64,000 nt of DNA from Adenanthera pavonina (taxonomy: Eukaryota > Streptophyta > Magnoliopsida > Fabales > Fabaceae). The translations under genes were made by a program, and so were the position numbers. Each line of letters starts with the position of its first letter. Position 1 is the first letter of the stretch. This document shows positions 50,258 to 61,339 of the stretch, in pieces. The notes under the pieces were generated by a model. It was not told the origin of the DNA, searched no databases, and saw nothing but the letters and a program-made list of their open reading frames with translations. The stretch is from contig JAIVEN010000020.1 in assembly GCA_026686845.1 (NCBI GenBank), positions 3,065,501 to 3,129,500 of the forward strand, in the 5' to 3' direction.

Positions 50258-50340
50258 TCACACAACTCCTTCCCAGGAGGTCACCAATCCTAGAATTGAT
50301 CCAGGTCAAACACACTTAGCTGAGGAGTTCTTAAGGGATG
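50258..50340 (-). other. 5S rRNA-like promoter segment, 3' LTR of Cassandra
   Basis: On the minus strand it reads AACTCCTCAGCTAAGTGTG … TTGGTGACCTCCTGGGAAGG, matching the A-box and C-box region of plant 5S rRNA with substitutions. It is not a full 5S gene. Confidence 0.8.
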
Positions 50341-50754
50341 AGCTACCAAAAAGGTAGGTGCACCTTGTTGGTATAGGTAGTACCTATCAATTCCTTTAAA
50401 CTATTCTTTAACCATATAGTCCCATACCTATATAGTCTCTGGATCCTTCTTATTTCGGTATGTATTTGATTCATTCATACGCCCCTCTCACTTAGAAGCC
50501 TGCCAGGAGCCGCTCATTGTCTGTGCCTTATCACTATTTATCTCACACCCCCTTTCTTGCATCAGCGATCACTTTTCACTCTTATCAGTGTCTAGATGTC
50601 ACATGCCCATCAGCTTTCATATGGTTTATCCTCGAACCATACCGTACTGAGAGAGGCTGGGCTCTGATACCAACTGTAACGTCCAGTCCTATTCGGGATT
50701 GACGACTGTCCCCATAAATCAATACAAGCCTTTTTAGTGTGCTTTATCCTCCCT

Positions 50755-50838
50755 CACACGACTCCTCCCTAGGAGGTCACCCATCTCAGAATTGCTCCAC
50801 GTCAATCACGCTTAGCTGAGGAGTTTTTAAGGGATGGG
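50755..50838 (-). other. 5S rRNA-like promoter segment, 5' LTR of Cassandra
   Basis: On the minus strand it reads AACTCCTCAGCTAAGCGTGA … GATGGGTGACCTCCTAGGGA, the closer of the two LTRs to plant 5S rRNA (A-box AGTTAAGCGTG; C-box GGGTGACCTCCTGGGA). Confidence 0.82.
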
Positions 50839-52620
50839 TTACTGAAAATGTAGGTGTACTTTGTTGGTATAGGTAGTACCTATCAATTCCTTTAAACTAT
50901 CCTTTAACCATATAGTCTCATACCTATACAGTCTCTGAATCCCTCTTATTTCGATATGTATTCGATTTATTCATACGCCCTTTTCACTTAGAAGTCTGTC
51001 AGGAGCCGCTCTTTGTCTGTGCCTCATCACTTTTTATCTCACACCCCCTTTTTTGCACCGGTGATCTCCCCCCCTATATCAGCGCCTAGATGTCACAGTT
51101 GATATCACCTTATCTATTTGATCAGAAGTTGATATCTTATTGTCTTTGTTCAAGAATAATAGGATGTAAGCATGAGGCAATCCTCTTTTCTGAAACTCAA
51201 TGGTGTAAACCTCTACAAAATAATTGATGAAAAGCAAATAAACAATGTAAAAAATACAACAATAATAAAGCATTCTACTTGCAATGATGTTACCAAATAT
51301 TTTATCTTCTTTTAAAGTATGCAGTAATTGATGTAACTTCAGTTGAAAGATTCGTGCCAACATGTCAGGTTCATCTTGAGAAGATAATGACTAATTTATA
51401 CAATACCTCTTAATTTTTGGCCAAGCTCGATTACAAGTAAAAGTGATAAAAATATTTGGATATCTAGTCCAATGACATATTACCATTGCATCTTGATAAT
51501 TTCTTATCAAGTATCTAGCTCCTCCAGTAAAAGAAGATGGTAAAATAATTCTCCTCCTAGTACTAACAGCTTATGTTTCCCCTCTAAGAACTGCATCAGA
51601 TAAACCTTTATACATTTCAATCCTCAATTTTGACTGTTTATTCCTGATAAATTGCAATCTTTGTGTTCAATCATTGTGTATGCATCAACAATAAATTGCT
51701 GGAGCAATCTTCTTGAATAAAATAATAAAGATACCTCATTAGTTCTTCTCATTAATCTAAATGTAATATATTCATGAATTGTGACTACATTTCTCTTGTG
51801 AGTCACTTTATTTGATTAAGAACTATGTGGTATACCAATCTGATATCTTCTATCACCATATGGAAACATAAGAGGATATTATAAAGGAATATAAACATGA
51901 TGAAGCTCATTAATTCTTTTTAATCAGTTGGACTGCTTTTCTATTATGATTTCTCTACCATCATAATTTTCATCAAAATCACCAACAATCAATGTTGCAA
52001 CTTCTGATGCAGAAAGTAAATCATAACATCTTCCATATTGATTACTCTTATTAAGTATGTGAATCCTAACATCAATGCTGGGATTACTTCTCAACATTGA
52101 AGCTGTCATCCTATATTTTCGAACATAAGGATTAACTTCATTCAACATATCCATTATCTACTTCACAATTGAAACTTCAAGGTTTGATTCTCTACTACGA
52201 AAAGGAAAAAGAAGTTAGACATTGTATAATCCTATTATATAATGTAATCGATATAACATTGATTGATAACTAAAAAGATAACACTAACATGATAATAATT
52301 AGACAACATGCATGAATTGTTGTTTAATATACTTTGAAATACCTGACAATAGACATCCGGTTTGATATCTCATGCTCAGGATCATAAACACATAGTTGAG
52401 TGTATATTGGACATGATCCAACAGCCAGCAACAAACTACCAATTTTATGATAGTTTTGTTCATATATCACAAATAAATAAGGGCCTGAAGTTGTATGATT
52501 TTTTACTTTTCCATCCATTGAAGTAAAGTAGAACATATTATTGTAAGCTCGAACATTCTCCAAAAAATTTTTTGAATCTGCACAATGCTTGTCAAAATAA
52601 AGATGGTAAAAAGTCTTCAA

Positions 52621-55600
52621 TCAATTTTTCCCTGTGAACAACAATGAGAGAACACAATCTCTTCAACATTAGTAATGCGCTTGACTCTTTCATTATAATA
52701 CATAAAAGCTCCATAATACTTGCATTCATAGTTGGGATCACCTTCGTCAATGTAACCTAAATATGAAGAAAAAGAAAATAAAAAAAAAGACGTCATGCTC
52801 TAGCGACTGAATAACACTATTATTTAAGCAACAGATATTTGAAAATACTTTGAATAATACATTGATCGTTAGCATCATTGGAAGTATGACCATTATCTTG
52901 AGTGCCTCTATGCTAACTCATCTCTCCAATCAATATCCCCATCCATCCCTATTTACAATTTTCATGCAACTAAAAAAAAAGTAACAAATGTAACTATGAA
53001 TGCCAACCTTTCATATTGCGGAAAATATAACTATGAAAATTATCTTTACCCTATCCATCTATCAGTATGCACCTAAAAAAATTATTTAACATCTAAAATA
53101 AAATTAAAAATTTCACAATCTAAAATGACTTTTCATAGTTTTAAATAAAAATAATAATTAACATTAACATTAAAAATAAGATTAATAATTGATTAATTGC
53201 TAAGTTTACATCATTTAATATAAAATACAGAGAAAAGTAATAATTGAATTGCTAATTCTAATCTACACAAAATAAATTGTTTAGTTATTCCACAAAAAAT
53301 AGCTTCATAGACAGCACCCCGATCTTATCTACTGACACCCACATACAACATCCATAGCTAAGATGACCCATCAAATTTACTAATTCCATCCTCTCACCTC
53401 ATTTATTAAGAAAGCAAAACTGGGTGGATAGAACAGTTAGAATCAGGAATAAAAATTGTATCAAAAAAAAAGAATCAGGAATAAAAATAATCAAACACGT
53501 GAAGAATCCATCTGATGTTCATAAAAGGGGGAAAAAAAAAGAACCCATGTAAGCAATTAGATGCATAATGATTCTCCTCAAAATAAATAAAATTGTATGC
53601 CCTATGTCACAAATTAAAATATGAGCCTTCAAAAATCACTACTTTAGTGGTCACTATCATAGACAATATGTACAAAACAAAAAAGCAAAATATACTCCAA
53701 AAATATTCAAATAAAAAAAGTGATAAATGAGTTTGGTCAAATATTCTGGAAAAAAAAAGTTTAGCAAAATAATAAAAAGATGGAAATGAAATTTATTTTT
53801 TATATTTGATTTAAAAAATATAAAAACAAATTAGAATGCATATTTAGATTCATAAACAAATGTGCAAACATCAAACAAAAAAATCTATTACGCATCCAAT
53901 CAAACAATTTATAAACATTCAAATAAAAGTTATTCCATCAAAAAATTGCCAACAAATAAAAAATGTAATAGAAAACTTGAGACCAACTCAAATACAAATG
54001 ATAATTCAATAAACACATATATATTTAAAAAAAATACAAATACACCTGCACATATATGTGAAGACATACATATTTTATACCTTCCCTAGTCGCCACAGCT
54101 TGGTCTACTAAAGAACACAAATCTCCTCTCCCTTGAGAAACCACCACAATAGAATTTGGATCAGGAAAAGTCCTCCCAACAAAAGCAGGAGAATACACGC
54201 AAGCTACATAATTATTTCAACCCATGTTTAAGCTAACGTTCAAGAACGAAAGCACAAACACAATAAGTAACAACCGTTAGCAACCACTTTTTTTTCTATA
54301 TATCGTTGAATATATCTAAACATGCCACTTCTGACCTCGCAACTGCATCAACTAGCAACGGAACTCACTCACCATTGATCCAATAAGCACACAAGCAACA
54401 AATATACAAAAAAGTAAATACCTGTCATCTGTAACACAAAAAAAAATCCAGATAAAAAAAGAAAAAACTCCAAAGACAGCAACTCTCATGCAAGACATGT
54501 TACCTTCGACTCGAGCTTTCCTCTTAAGTGTTGAACCATTCCTTCCCATACCTGCATCAACAAAGTCCAACAATAACTCTCTTGCAAGACGTATCACCTT
54601 CAACACAAGCTTTCATCCTAAGCCTTGAACCATTCCTTCCCATACTTGCACTAACACTGTTCCCCACACTTCCACCAATTTGTAGTAATTTTTAGTGCAC
54701 CATTATCAACATGCTCACTAACACGAAAGGAAAAAAAGAAACGAAACAAAAGACCAACTAAAATGTAGGAAAAACAACAAAGAGAACAAAGAAAAGAGAA
54801 GTGAAGGAGGGAATGCCAACTTTAAATAAAAAACCTCACATGAAAACTAAAAGCACCAAAATCCCTCCGTACAACCATTGGATGATTCACAATAGCGGAA
54901 TAAAAATGACAAAAAACTTCTTGGCCCACTAAACAGTATCACCAAAGGCCAAGTTAATTATAAACCATAAATTCATTGTTTGTAATATAATTAAATTCAA
55001 TAGAAAATTGATGTTACAAGCAATAAAAAATATAATACATTGATTACATTAAACTTTTAACCTCCGAAAAAATTGAAGAGAGTAATAAAAAATATCTAGT
55101 TTACCAAAAACAATTATTTAAGAGAACTAAATGTCTTTGATATTACTTGATTCATGTAAATAAATGACATAAATTATTTAGACAAAATCTTAAATAATGT
55201 ATTACTGATAAATTAGTCATTGATCCCTTAAATCTTAAACCTTTAACTCTAAATTAAAAAGAATATGAAGAAATGTTTTATTATTGATACTAAATGTTCT
55301 CAATTATCTTTCTTGATCTACATAAATTAGTCATTGATCTCCCCTAGATTTTAAACCCTTAACCCTAAACAAAAAGAACATGAATTGATACTAAGAAAGA
55401 ATCTTAAAAAAAGAATATAATCAAGGTGTTTATAATCCAATCATGATTAAAAAAAATATACTACAAATGAAAAAAGTGGGGCCCATGAAAATATTTAGTT
55501 TGAAAAAAAAAAGAAATAAATCGCCCCATCACATGGCAAAGAAAAATCCCGATGAATAGTAAAATGTGCCGGCAACCATAATAACAACCGTCCCCAATCT

Positions 55601-57299
55601 TCTAGTTCAATCTAGAAATTATAATATATACTGAATACTGATGATTCTATAATTTTTATTGAATAGTATTTGAACTCAAAATATCAGTGTCTTATTGCTA
55701 CTCTGCACCGCCGACTCCATTTCACCGAAGACTCCTTATAGATTTTATGATAATTATATTGATGATATATTTTGATATTGATATATACCCCTACATCCCA
55801 TTTTAAAATCTTGACAAAAAAAATTAAGCCAATCAATAATTTAATGAATGATATAATTTTATTAAATTTTTATAGTTGAGAGAATATTCCTTTATTTATG
55901 ATAAAATTTAGGTATATAAAAAAATCTTGTAGATAATTTAAATTATAATAATATTTATATTATAAATTTTGCAAAGTTTGGATGCCTAGATATAATTAGT
56001 CAGATATTCAGTCTATTATACATAATTTAAGTAATTCAAAAATAACATAATTTTGGCATGCAAAAGACCCAACATTTGAAATCCAATGCAAATAATTTTT
56101 CTTCCTAAAAATCATCTTAATGAATGTTTGAGGTGGTTGGCTACCACATGATTTTGGCAGAAGCAACTAATTATGGCCTGTTTGGAACCATGCACGTTGG
56201 GGGCCCCAATGTGGTTCCAGACAGACCTTGAAGCTTCTAGTTTTAGAACTACAAAACCATATATCTTTTAACGTCCTGATCCAGCATAACAACTTCCGTA
56301 TTTCTCATAGACTAGCTAAGTTCACTGGCCTGTGTGATGAGATACCATTGCTTATCAATTATCAACCAAAGTGTTGAGGAAAAGAACAACCCTGCTTCGC
56401 AAGCAACATCTGTTAATATCCCTTTATTGTCTGTGAATTATATATAGCAGTGTCTCCCAGATCGATCAAACATGTATCCTTCTGTTTTAATGAATCAATT
56501 AGTTCTAACTTCTATCTACCACCTTTATCTTGGCTGTGTTTGAATTAGTCAAAACATTTGAAACGTTATTTCAAAAGGAATCATTATTTTTTAAACCACC
56601 AACTGTGCAGATACCAACTTCCAGCCCCACTCTCACATGGTATTGGGGTACTGGTGTTTGGTATGAATTATGGATATAATTAATAGTTTTATTTTATAAT
56701 TTTCTGTAAGAAGCATTCGTTTTTTTAAACCCAAATGGACTTAAGTGAATTGTGAATAATCCTGCAGGTTAAAAATAAAAAATATTTATAAGTAACATTA
56801 TTTTTTAAATAAAAAAACTAATCATTAACTTATAAGTTATAGCATGTCTCTTTTAAGTTTCAATGTCCATTTAATGATATTTTCTTTCTCCACATTCTCT
56901 CTTTTAATGATATCCCCTGCTCAACCCACCTCTCTCATTTTCAACTTCTATCATTACTTTTCTCTATTTTAGAAAGAAAAAATTTAGGTGAATTGAGTCT
57001 CAAAAACTCACCGAAATTAGTACAAGTCTTATTTATAGATTTCACACCAAAGAAATTCTTATATCAAACAACAGAATTTGAACTCACATCTTCATGGGAT
57101 GGTTTATATTCATATAAGATGAATCAATCTTCGCCCTTACATTAATCCTGCGCTGAAGAAATGCTTTTCAAAGTTAGATACCTGTCCTTTTCAACCAGTT
57201 ATATTTATTCATTGAATTTTATTCTGAAACCAATCAATATTTGAGAACTCAATATTATTTTAGAAAGACTCGTCAGGGAAAAAGTGGTAATTTTTTCTC
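52621..57299. other. Gene-poor region between Helitron and SSL-E
   Basis: The low-coordinate part probably includes the Helitron 5' flank. 54.1-54.7 kb is less AT-rich and has a 94-bp tandem duplication. No gene, RNA or bounded transposon could be supported elsewhere. Confidence 0.45.
54480..54655 (-). repeat. Tandem duplication, two units of about 94 bp
   Basis: AACTCTCATGCAAGAC… (54480) and AACTCTCTTGCAAGAC… (54574) share 'ttgaaccattccttcccatac'. On the minus strand each unit would encode a MGRNGS-L-KA-VEG-like string, but stops prevent one continuous frame. Possibly a degraded exon. Confidence 0.55.
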
Positions 57300-57305
57300 T
57301 ATAAA
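57300..57305 (+). promoter_or_regulatory. TATA box of SSL-E
   Basis: TATAAA in TTCTCTATAAATGTTTCCC, 112 bp before the chosen ATG. The same position in the dead paralog SSL-F reads TTCTCTGTTATGTTTCCC. Confidence 0.65.
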
Positions 57306-57416
57306 TGTTTCCCGCTTGAGTTTGCAAGCTCACACGCTGGTGGTGTCTCTGGAAAAAAGTTGCTCAACCCCTTCAGGAGACACAGGTGGGACAAGCAAGT
57401 GCATGCTTCATCCACA

Positions 57417-59599
57417 ATGAAGGCACTATCTTCTTCTTCTTCATTGATCTTCCTGGTCTCTCTCTTTCTCTCACTTGCTCATAACTTCACCCTTTCTCGT
57501 GATGTGGCTTCCCATGATGAATTGATCAGACTCCCAAATGTTTCAGGCCCTGAAAGCTTAGCCTTCGACTGTAACGGTGATGGTCCATATGCCGGTGTCT
57601 CCGACGGTCGAATCCTCAAATGGAATCCCGATCTCAGACAATGGCTCGAGTTTGCTCTTACCTCACCACACAGGCAAGACCCCCCCCCCCTCCCCCCCTC
57701 TCTCTCTCACACACTGTCCCATTTTGCCATGCAATTCTCTCAAGAAGATGACAATGATTATTAGAGAAATAAGGAGGTTTCCACCATTCTGTATTTCATC
57801 AGTTTGTTTTACAGATTTTTTTTTTTAAGAATCTTTTTTGGGATTAATTTTGCTAGAATTTTTGTTTCAGACACTTTCGATTTCTTTTTCAAAAATTAGT
57901 TTTTTAAATAATTAATATTAGTTTATCATCACCAATTATCAGTATATTAATATATCTAACAAAATCTATAACAAGATCCACTGTTCACAAGTTAAGAAAG
58001 AAATTTTAATTAGACTCGGTAAATTAGACTAAATTATGGTGAAATGGTGATTAGAACTCCAGTCTAAAATATCACGAATATTAAAAACAATAAAAAATAA
58101 TTATTAAAAAATGGTTCAAAAGTAGGTTTTTATAAGTTTTTAGATATCAAAAACCATCATAGGCTTCGAATGGGTTGGTCTGACATGGAGTAATTTTTTT
58201 TCAAAGACTTGAAAGAGATATCCAAAATAAGATGGAGTTGGCTGCAGCTTAGGCCCAACAAGAAAAAAAAAATTAGGCTTAGCCTGTTTCAATCCAAATG
58301 TTTAAATTTGAATGGATACATGTTTATTTAGGTCAAAAAAAAGGAATTTTAAGTGAATCCTATTTTCGGGCAAAAAAAAAAAATCTTATTTAAGTCCCAG
58401 CTGAAATTCCATATGGTTCAAAAATTAAGTTTAAAAGTAAATTGTTGTTTTATTATTATTATTTTTTTTAATGAAAGCAACTTAAGGCTAGAAGTATGAG
58501 CTTACACTTTCTAGGTTCAAATCTTAATTTGCCATTTTAAGGTTCTTAATATGAGGGAAGTTGCTTAGTAAGCCTTAAAAGCAATGGAAGATCATTTACA
58601 ATTAAGTGATTAAGAATTCAATCTTTAAAAATCATAAGCTTTATCAATTTGTAAAGCTCCAAATATATATAATTTTGGAGTTATATATAATCGTCATGTT
58701 TGATTATAGGGACAGGAAATTATGTGATGGATCAACAGATAGAAACAAAGAACCTACATGTGGGAGGCCATTGGGGCTCAAATTTGACAGCAAAACATGT
58801 AATCTTTACATAGCAGATGCTTATTTTGGCCTCTTAATGGTTGAACCTGGTGGTGGTGTGGCTCAACAACTAGCCATTTCTGATGATGATGGTGCTCCCT
58901 TCCAATTCCTCAATGCCTTAGACATTGATGACCAAACTGGTGTGGTTTATTTCACAGATAGCAGTACTCTATTTCAAAGAAGGTAAAATTTAAAAAAAAA
59001 AAATCTACAGTTCTCTTCCATACCTTTAAATTTTTAAATAAACCCTACAGTTTCCTCTCTGTGAAAGGGATTACCAACTGGTAGTCCTCACAGGAGATAT
59101 AACAGGAAGATTGCTGAAATATGACCCAGGAAGCAAGAAAGTCCAAGTCCTGCTTCAAGGTTTGGCATTCCCAAATGGTGTGGCTTTAAGCCAGGATGGC
59201 TCATTCCTTCTATTAGCAGAATCAACTTTTAACATCATTCGGAAGGTTTGGCTTAAAGGGTCTGAGGCCAACACTTCAGAACTTTTTGCAGCACTTGAAA
59301 GGTCCCCAGATAATATCAAGACAAGCAAAACTGGAGACTTTTGGGTGGCGCTGAACAGTTATAGGGCAGTGCTTCAAGATGAAGATAATGTAAGCATGCA
59401 GCTGAAGCAAGCTCAGGTAACATGGACGAGAAAAGAAGACCCAGTAGGAGTGAAGTTTGATAAGAACGGAATGATTTTGGAGGTTTTGGATGGAAGAGGC
59501 GGCCAAGAGCTTAACTCTGTGAGTGAAGTGGAAGAATATGATGGGAGGTTGTGGATAGGGTCTGCTGTTAAAGATTATGTTGCTGTAATTAATAATTAA
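57417..59599 (+). CDS. Strictosidine-synthase-like protein SSL-E (intact, 353 aa)
   Basis: Exons 57417-57673, 58710-58982 and 59068-59599, introns in phase 2, 1,062 nt with stop. The start MKALSSSSSLIFLVSLFLSL gives a clean signal peptide. An in-frame upstream ATG at 57360 would add 19 basic residues before it and is less likely. The intron 1 donor is GC (ACAG|GCAAGA), followed at once by a C10/CT tract; the acceptor is TTATAG. Intron 2 starts GTAAAA. Family landmarks: LPNVSGPESLAFDCNG, GVSDGRILKW, Cys pair (KLCDG … PTCGRP), LYIADAYFGLL, GVVYFTDSS, GRLLKYDP, FPNGVALSQD, PDNIKTSKTGDFWVA and LWIGSAVKDY. Predicted secretory or vacuolar six-bladed propeller; substrate unknown. SSL-F, 1.5 kb downstream, is its close duplicate. 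Confidence 0.9.
57674..57709 (+). repeat. C-rich and (CT)n tract at the SSL-E intron 1 donor
   Basis: GCAAGA at the donor is followed directly by C10TC7 and CT repeats, then CACACA. SSL-F has a long (CT)n at the same place (about 61306-61340). Confidence 0.85.
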
Positions 59600-61042
59600 T
59601 GTCTAGCTCTTTTATTTTGTTGTAAGCAAAAGACCTTTCAAAATCTTATGGTATGAGAAAATGTGTATGAAAATAGATTATTTTAATATAACCACGAAGT
59701 TGGTTATATGTATTTTTATGAACTTGAAATGTATTGAACTTTTCACAACTTATGAAAAGTTCTAGTGGTATGCTCAAATCGTTTTAATCCTACTTTTATA
59801 TTTGTCTAACCAGTCACATTTATTTTTTTTTTAAGCAATAATACTCCAATCAAATCTCAATCTTTTATTATTCATTTTTATTTGACTTTTATAATTATTT
59901 TTCTAAAATCCATAACTCTTCAGGATGATGATTACCTTGTGAGATTTTTTTTTATTGTTATTTCTTCTTCTTCCGACTAAAGATTGAATTATACTCAAAT
60001 GAAAAATTATTTAAAAAGTTAAATTAGCTAATATCTTTATTTTAATTTTTTTATTATTATTATTTTTTTTTAAATGTCCGAACCAAATACAATATTCTAA
60101 GTACATATATGTATGAGATGTCTTTTTGCCATAGCCACCAAGCTTCACATTTAAGCCAAGTGAGTTGTAGAAGGTCTCCTCCTCTCTTTCTTCTCATGTT
60201 AGATTATCGTTTTCAAAGAAGGCATGAATTCTTCATCATTTTTTAAGTATGATTCGCTCATACTGGAATGGTTTATTTTGGGCAACGAGAACTAAGCTGG
60301 CATGAAAATTCAACTGCAAACTGAGAGATTGGAAATTGATCGTGGTTTTATGTCTTTGATTTTGTATTCCACCACGAAGTTATATATTTTGAATCATGGT
60401 TGTAACTTTTAGGTCTAGATGTTGGTGGTTTATGTCTTATGATTTTGTATGCCAACATTCCATTTTAAATGGTTAAGGTATGCCACAACTAACCTTTATA
60501 CTCTGGGAAATAGTCCCTGCGCTTTCTATAAGTTATCGTACTTTTAATTTATGTGACCAAAAAACAAAATTTATGTTAGCTCTATGCATTATGTGGTTTA
60601 AGAGATTTCATTGTGCGTGTGTGTGTGGGGTTGGTCCCTTTAATAATTACAGATTTAATTATATGTACGGTCTCTGTATACCATGTCAGAACAGCCAGCA
60701 AATAAATACCACAACAGTATGAATGTGGGGTGGTCCACTGTGGGTGAACATCCAGCAAATTCATACCATTATGAGTCTCAAGGGGAAAAAAAAAAATCAT
60801 TTCCTTAATTATTAAAATTTTCTCCTCGAGTCATCTTGTCTTCCAAGTATTTCTACGAAAAAGTGGCAATTTTCTCTGTTATGTTTCCCTATTCAGTTTC
60901 CAAGCTCACAATCTGGTGGTTTATCTGGAAAACAGCTTCTTGAATTATATATACACACACAGATGTAGAGAGAGAGCAGAGACAGAGGTGGTACATGCAT
61001 GTGTGCATGCTTCATCCAGAAATGATCTGTGTGTTATTATCC
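59600..61042. other. SSL-E to SSL-F intergenic region
   Basis: SSL-E 3' flank, AT-rich sequence, then the SSL-F promoter region, which resembles that of SSL-E from about 60850. Frames of about 70-80 codons at 60480-60800 lie on both strands and match nothing. Confidence 0.45.
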
Positions 61043-61308
61043 ATAAAGCCACTTTCTTCTTCTTCTTCATTGATCTTCCTAGTCTCTCTCTTACTCTCGC
61101 TTGCAGATAACTTCACCCTTTCTCGTGCTGTGACTTCCTATGATGAACTGATCAGGCTCCCAAATGTTGCAGGCCCTGAAAGCTTAGCCTTCGACTGTAA
61201 TGGCGACGGTCCACATGCCGGCGTCTCGGACCACCGAATTCTCAAATGAGATCACAACCTCAAACAATGGCACGAGTTTGCTCTCACCTCACCACACAGG
61301 CAAGACCC

Positions 61309-61339
<31 letters not shown>

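Larger units (their letters stand above)
50178..51097 (-). mobile_element. Cassandra-type TRIM retrotransposon carrying 5S rRNA-like LTRs
   Basis: Two direct LTRs (minus orientation: 5' LTR 51097-50675, 3' LTR 50603-50178; each starts TGTGACATCTAG and ends TGTTACA or CGTTACA) enclose only 71 bp. The internal start GTTGGTATCAGAGCCC next to the 5' LTR is a primer-binding site complementary to initiator tRNA-Met. A 5-bp duplication, GTTGA, flanks the element (50173-50177 and 51098-51102). Each LTR carries a 5S rRNA-derived promoter segment (see separate entries), the hallmark of Cassandra. It encodes no protein. The LTRs differ at many positions, so the insertion is old. It sits inside the Helitron Rep-helicase region. 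Confidence 0.92.
45830..52620 (-). mobile_element. Decayed Helitron (Rep + PIF1-like helicase) with two nested LTR insertions
   Basis: Minus-strand pieces appear in the expected RepHel order. The N-terminal region is at 52620-51924 (NMFYFTSMDGKV, SEVATLIVGDFDE). The SFTGGARYLI region is around 51540. The Rep catalytic region is at 51363-51103 (EFQKRGLPHAYILLFL). Next come LFMVHGPC and FPKKF…DEDGYPTYRRRD (50123-49938), VVPYNSNLL and KYFFKYLTKGGDR (about 49930-49800), and DDDQEYIDGIKEAAFWGSGH near 49200. The PIF1-type helicase follows: Walker A (GYGSTGK, 48618-48590), IIWNEAP, MGGDFRQILP, then GLPPHKLSLKVGMPVMLIRN and LCNGTRLL to about 46100, ending in LSRVEQR near 45880. Stops and frameshifts break the frame in many places. 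Termini (5' TC, 3' CTRR hairpin) were not identified, so the outer borders mark coding remnants only. Confidence 0.88.

Noticed and set aside
50258..50838. 5S rRNA genes
   Set aside because: The similarity covers only part of 5S and lies inside two LTRs with target duplications and a primer-binding site, so it is the Cassandra promoter, not a 5S gene.
57360..57416. Upstream Met as the start of SSL-E
   Set aside because: It would place a basic stretch of 19 residues before the signal peptide. The ATG at 57417 aligns with the paralog starts.
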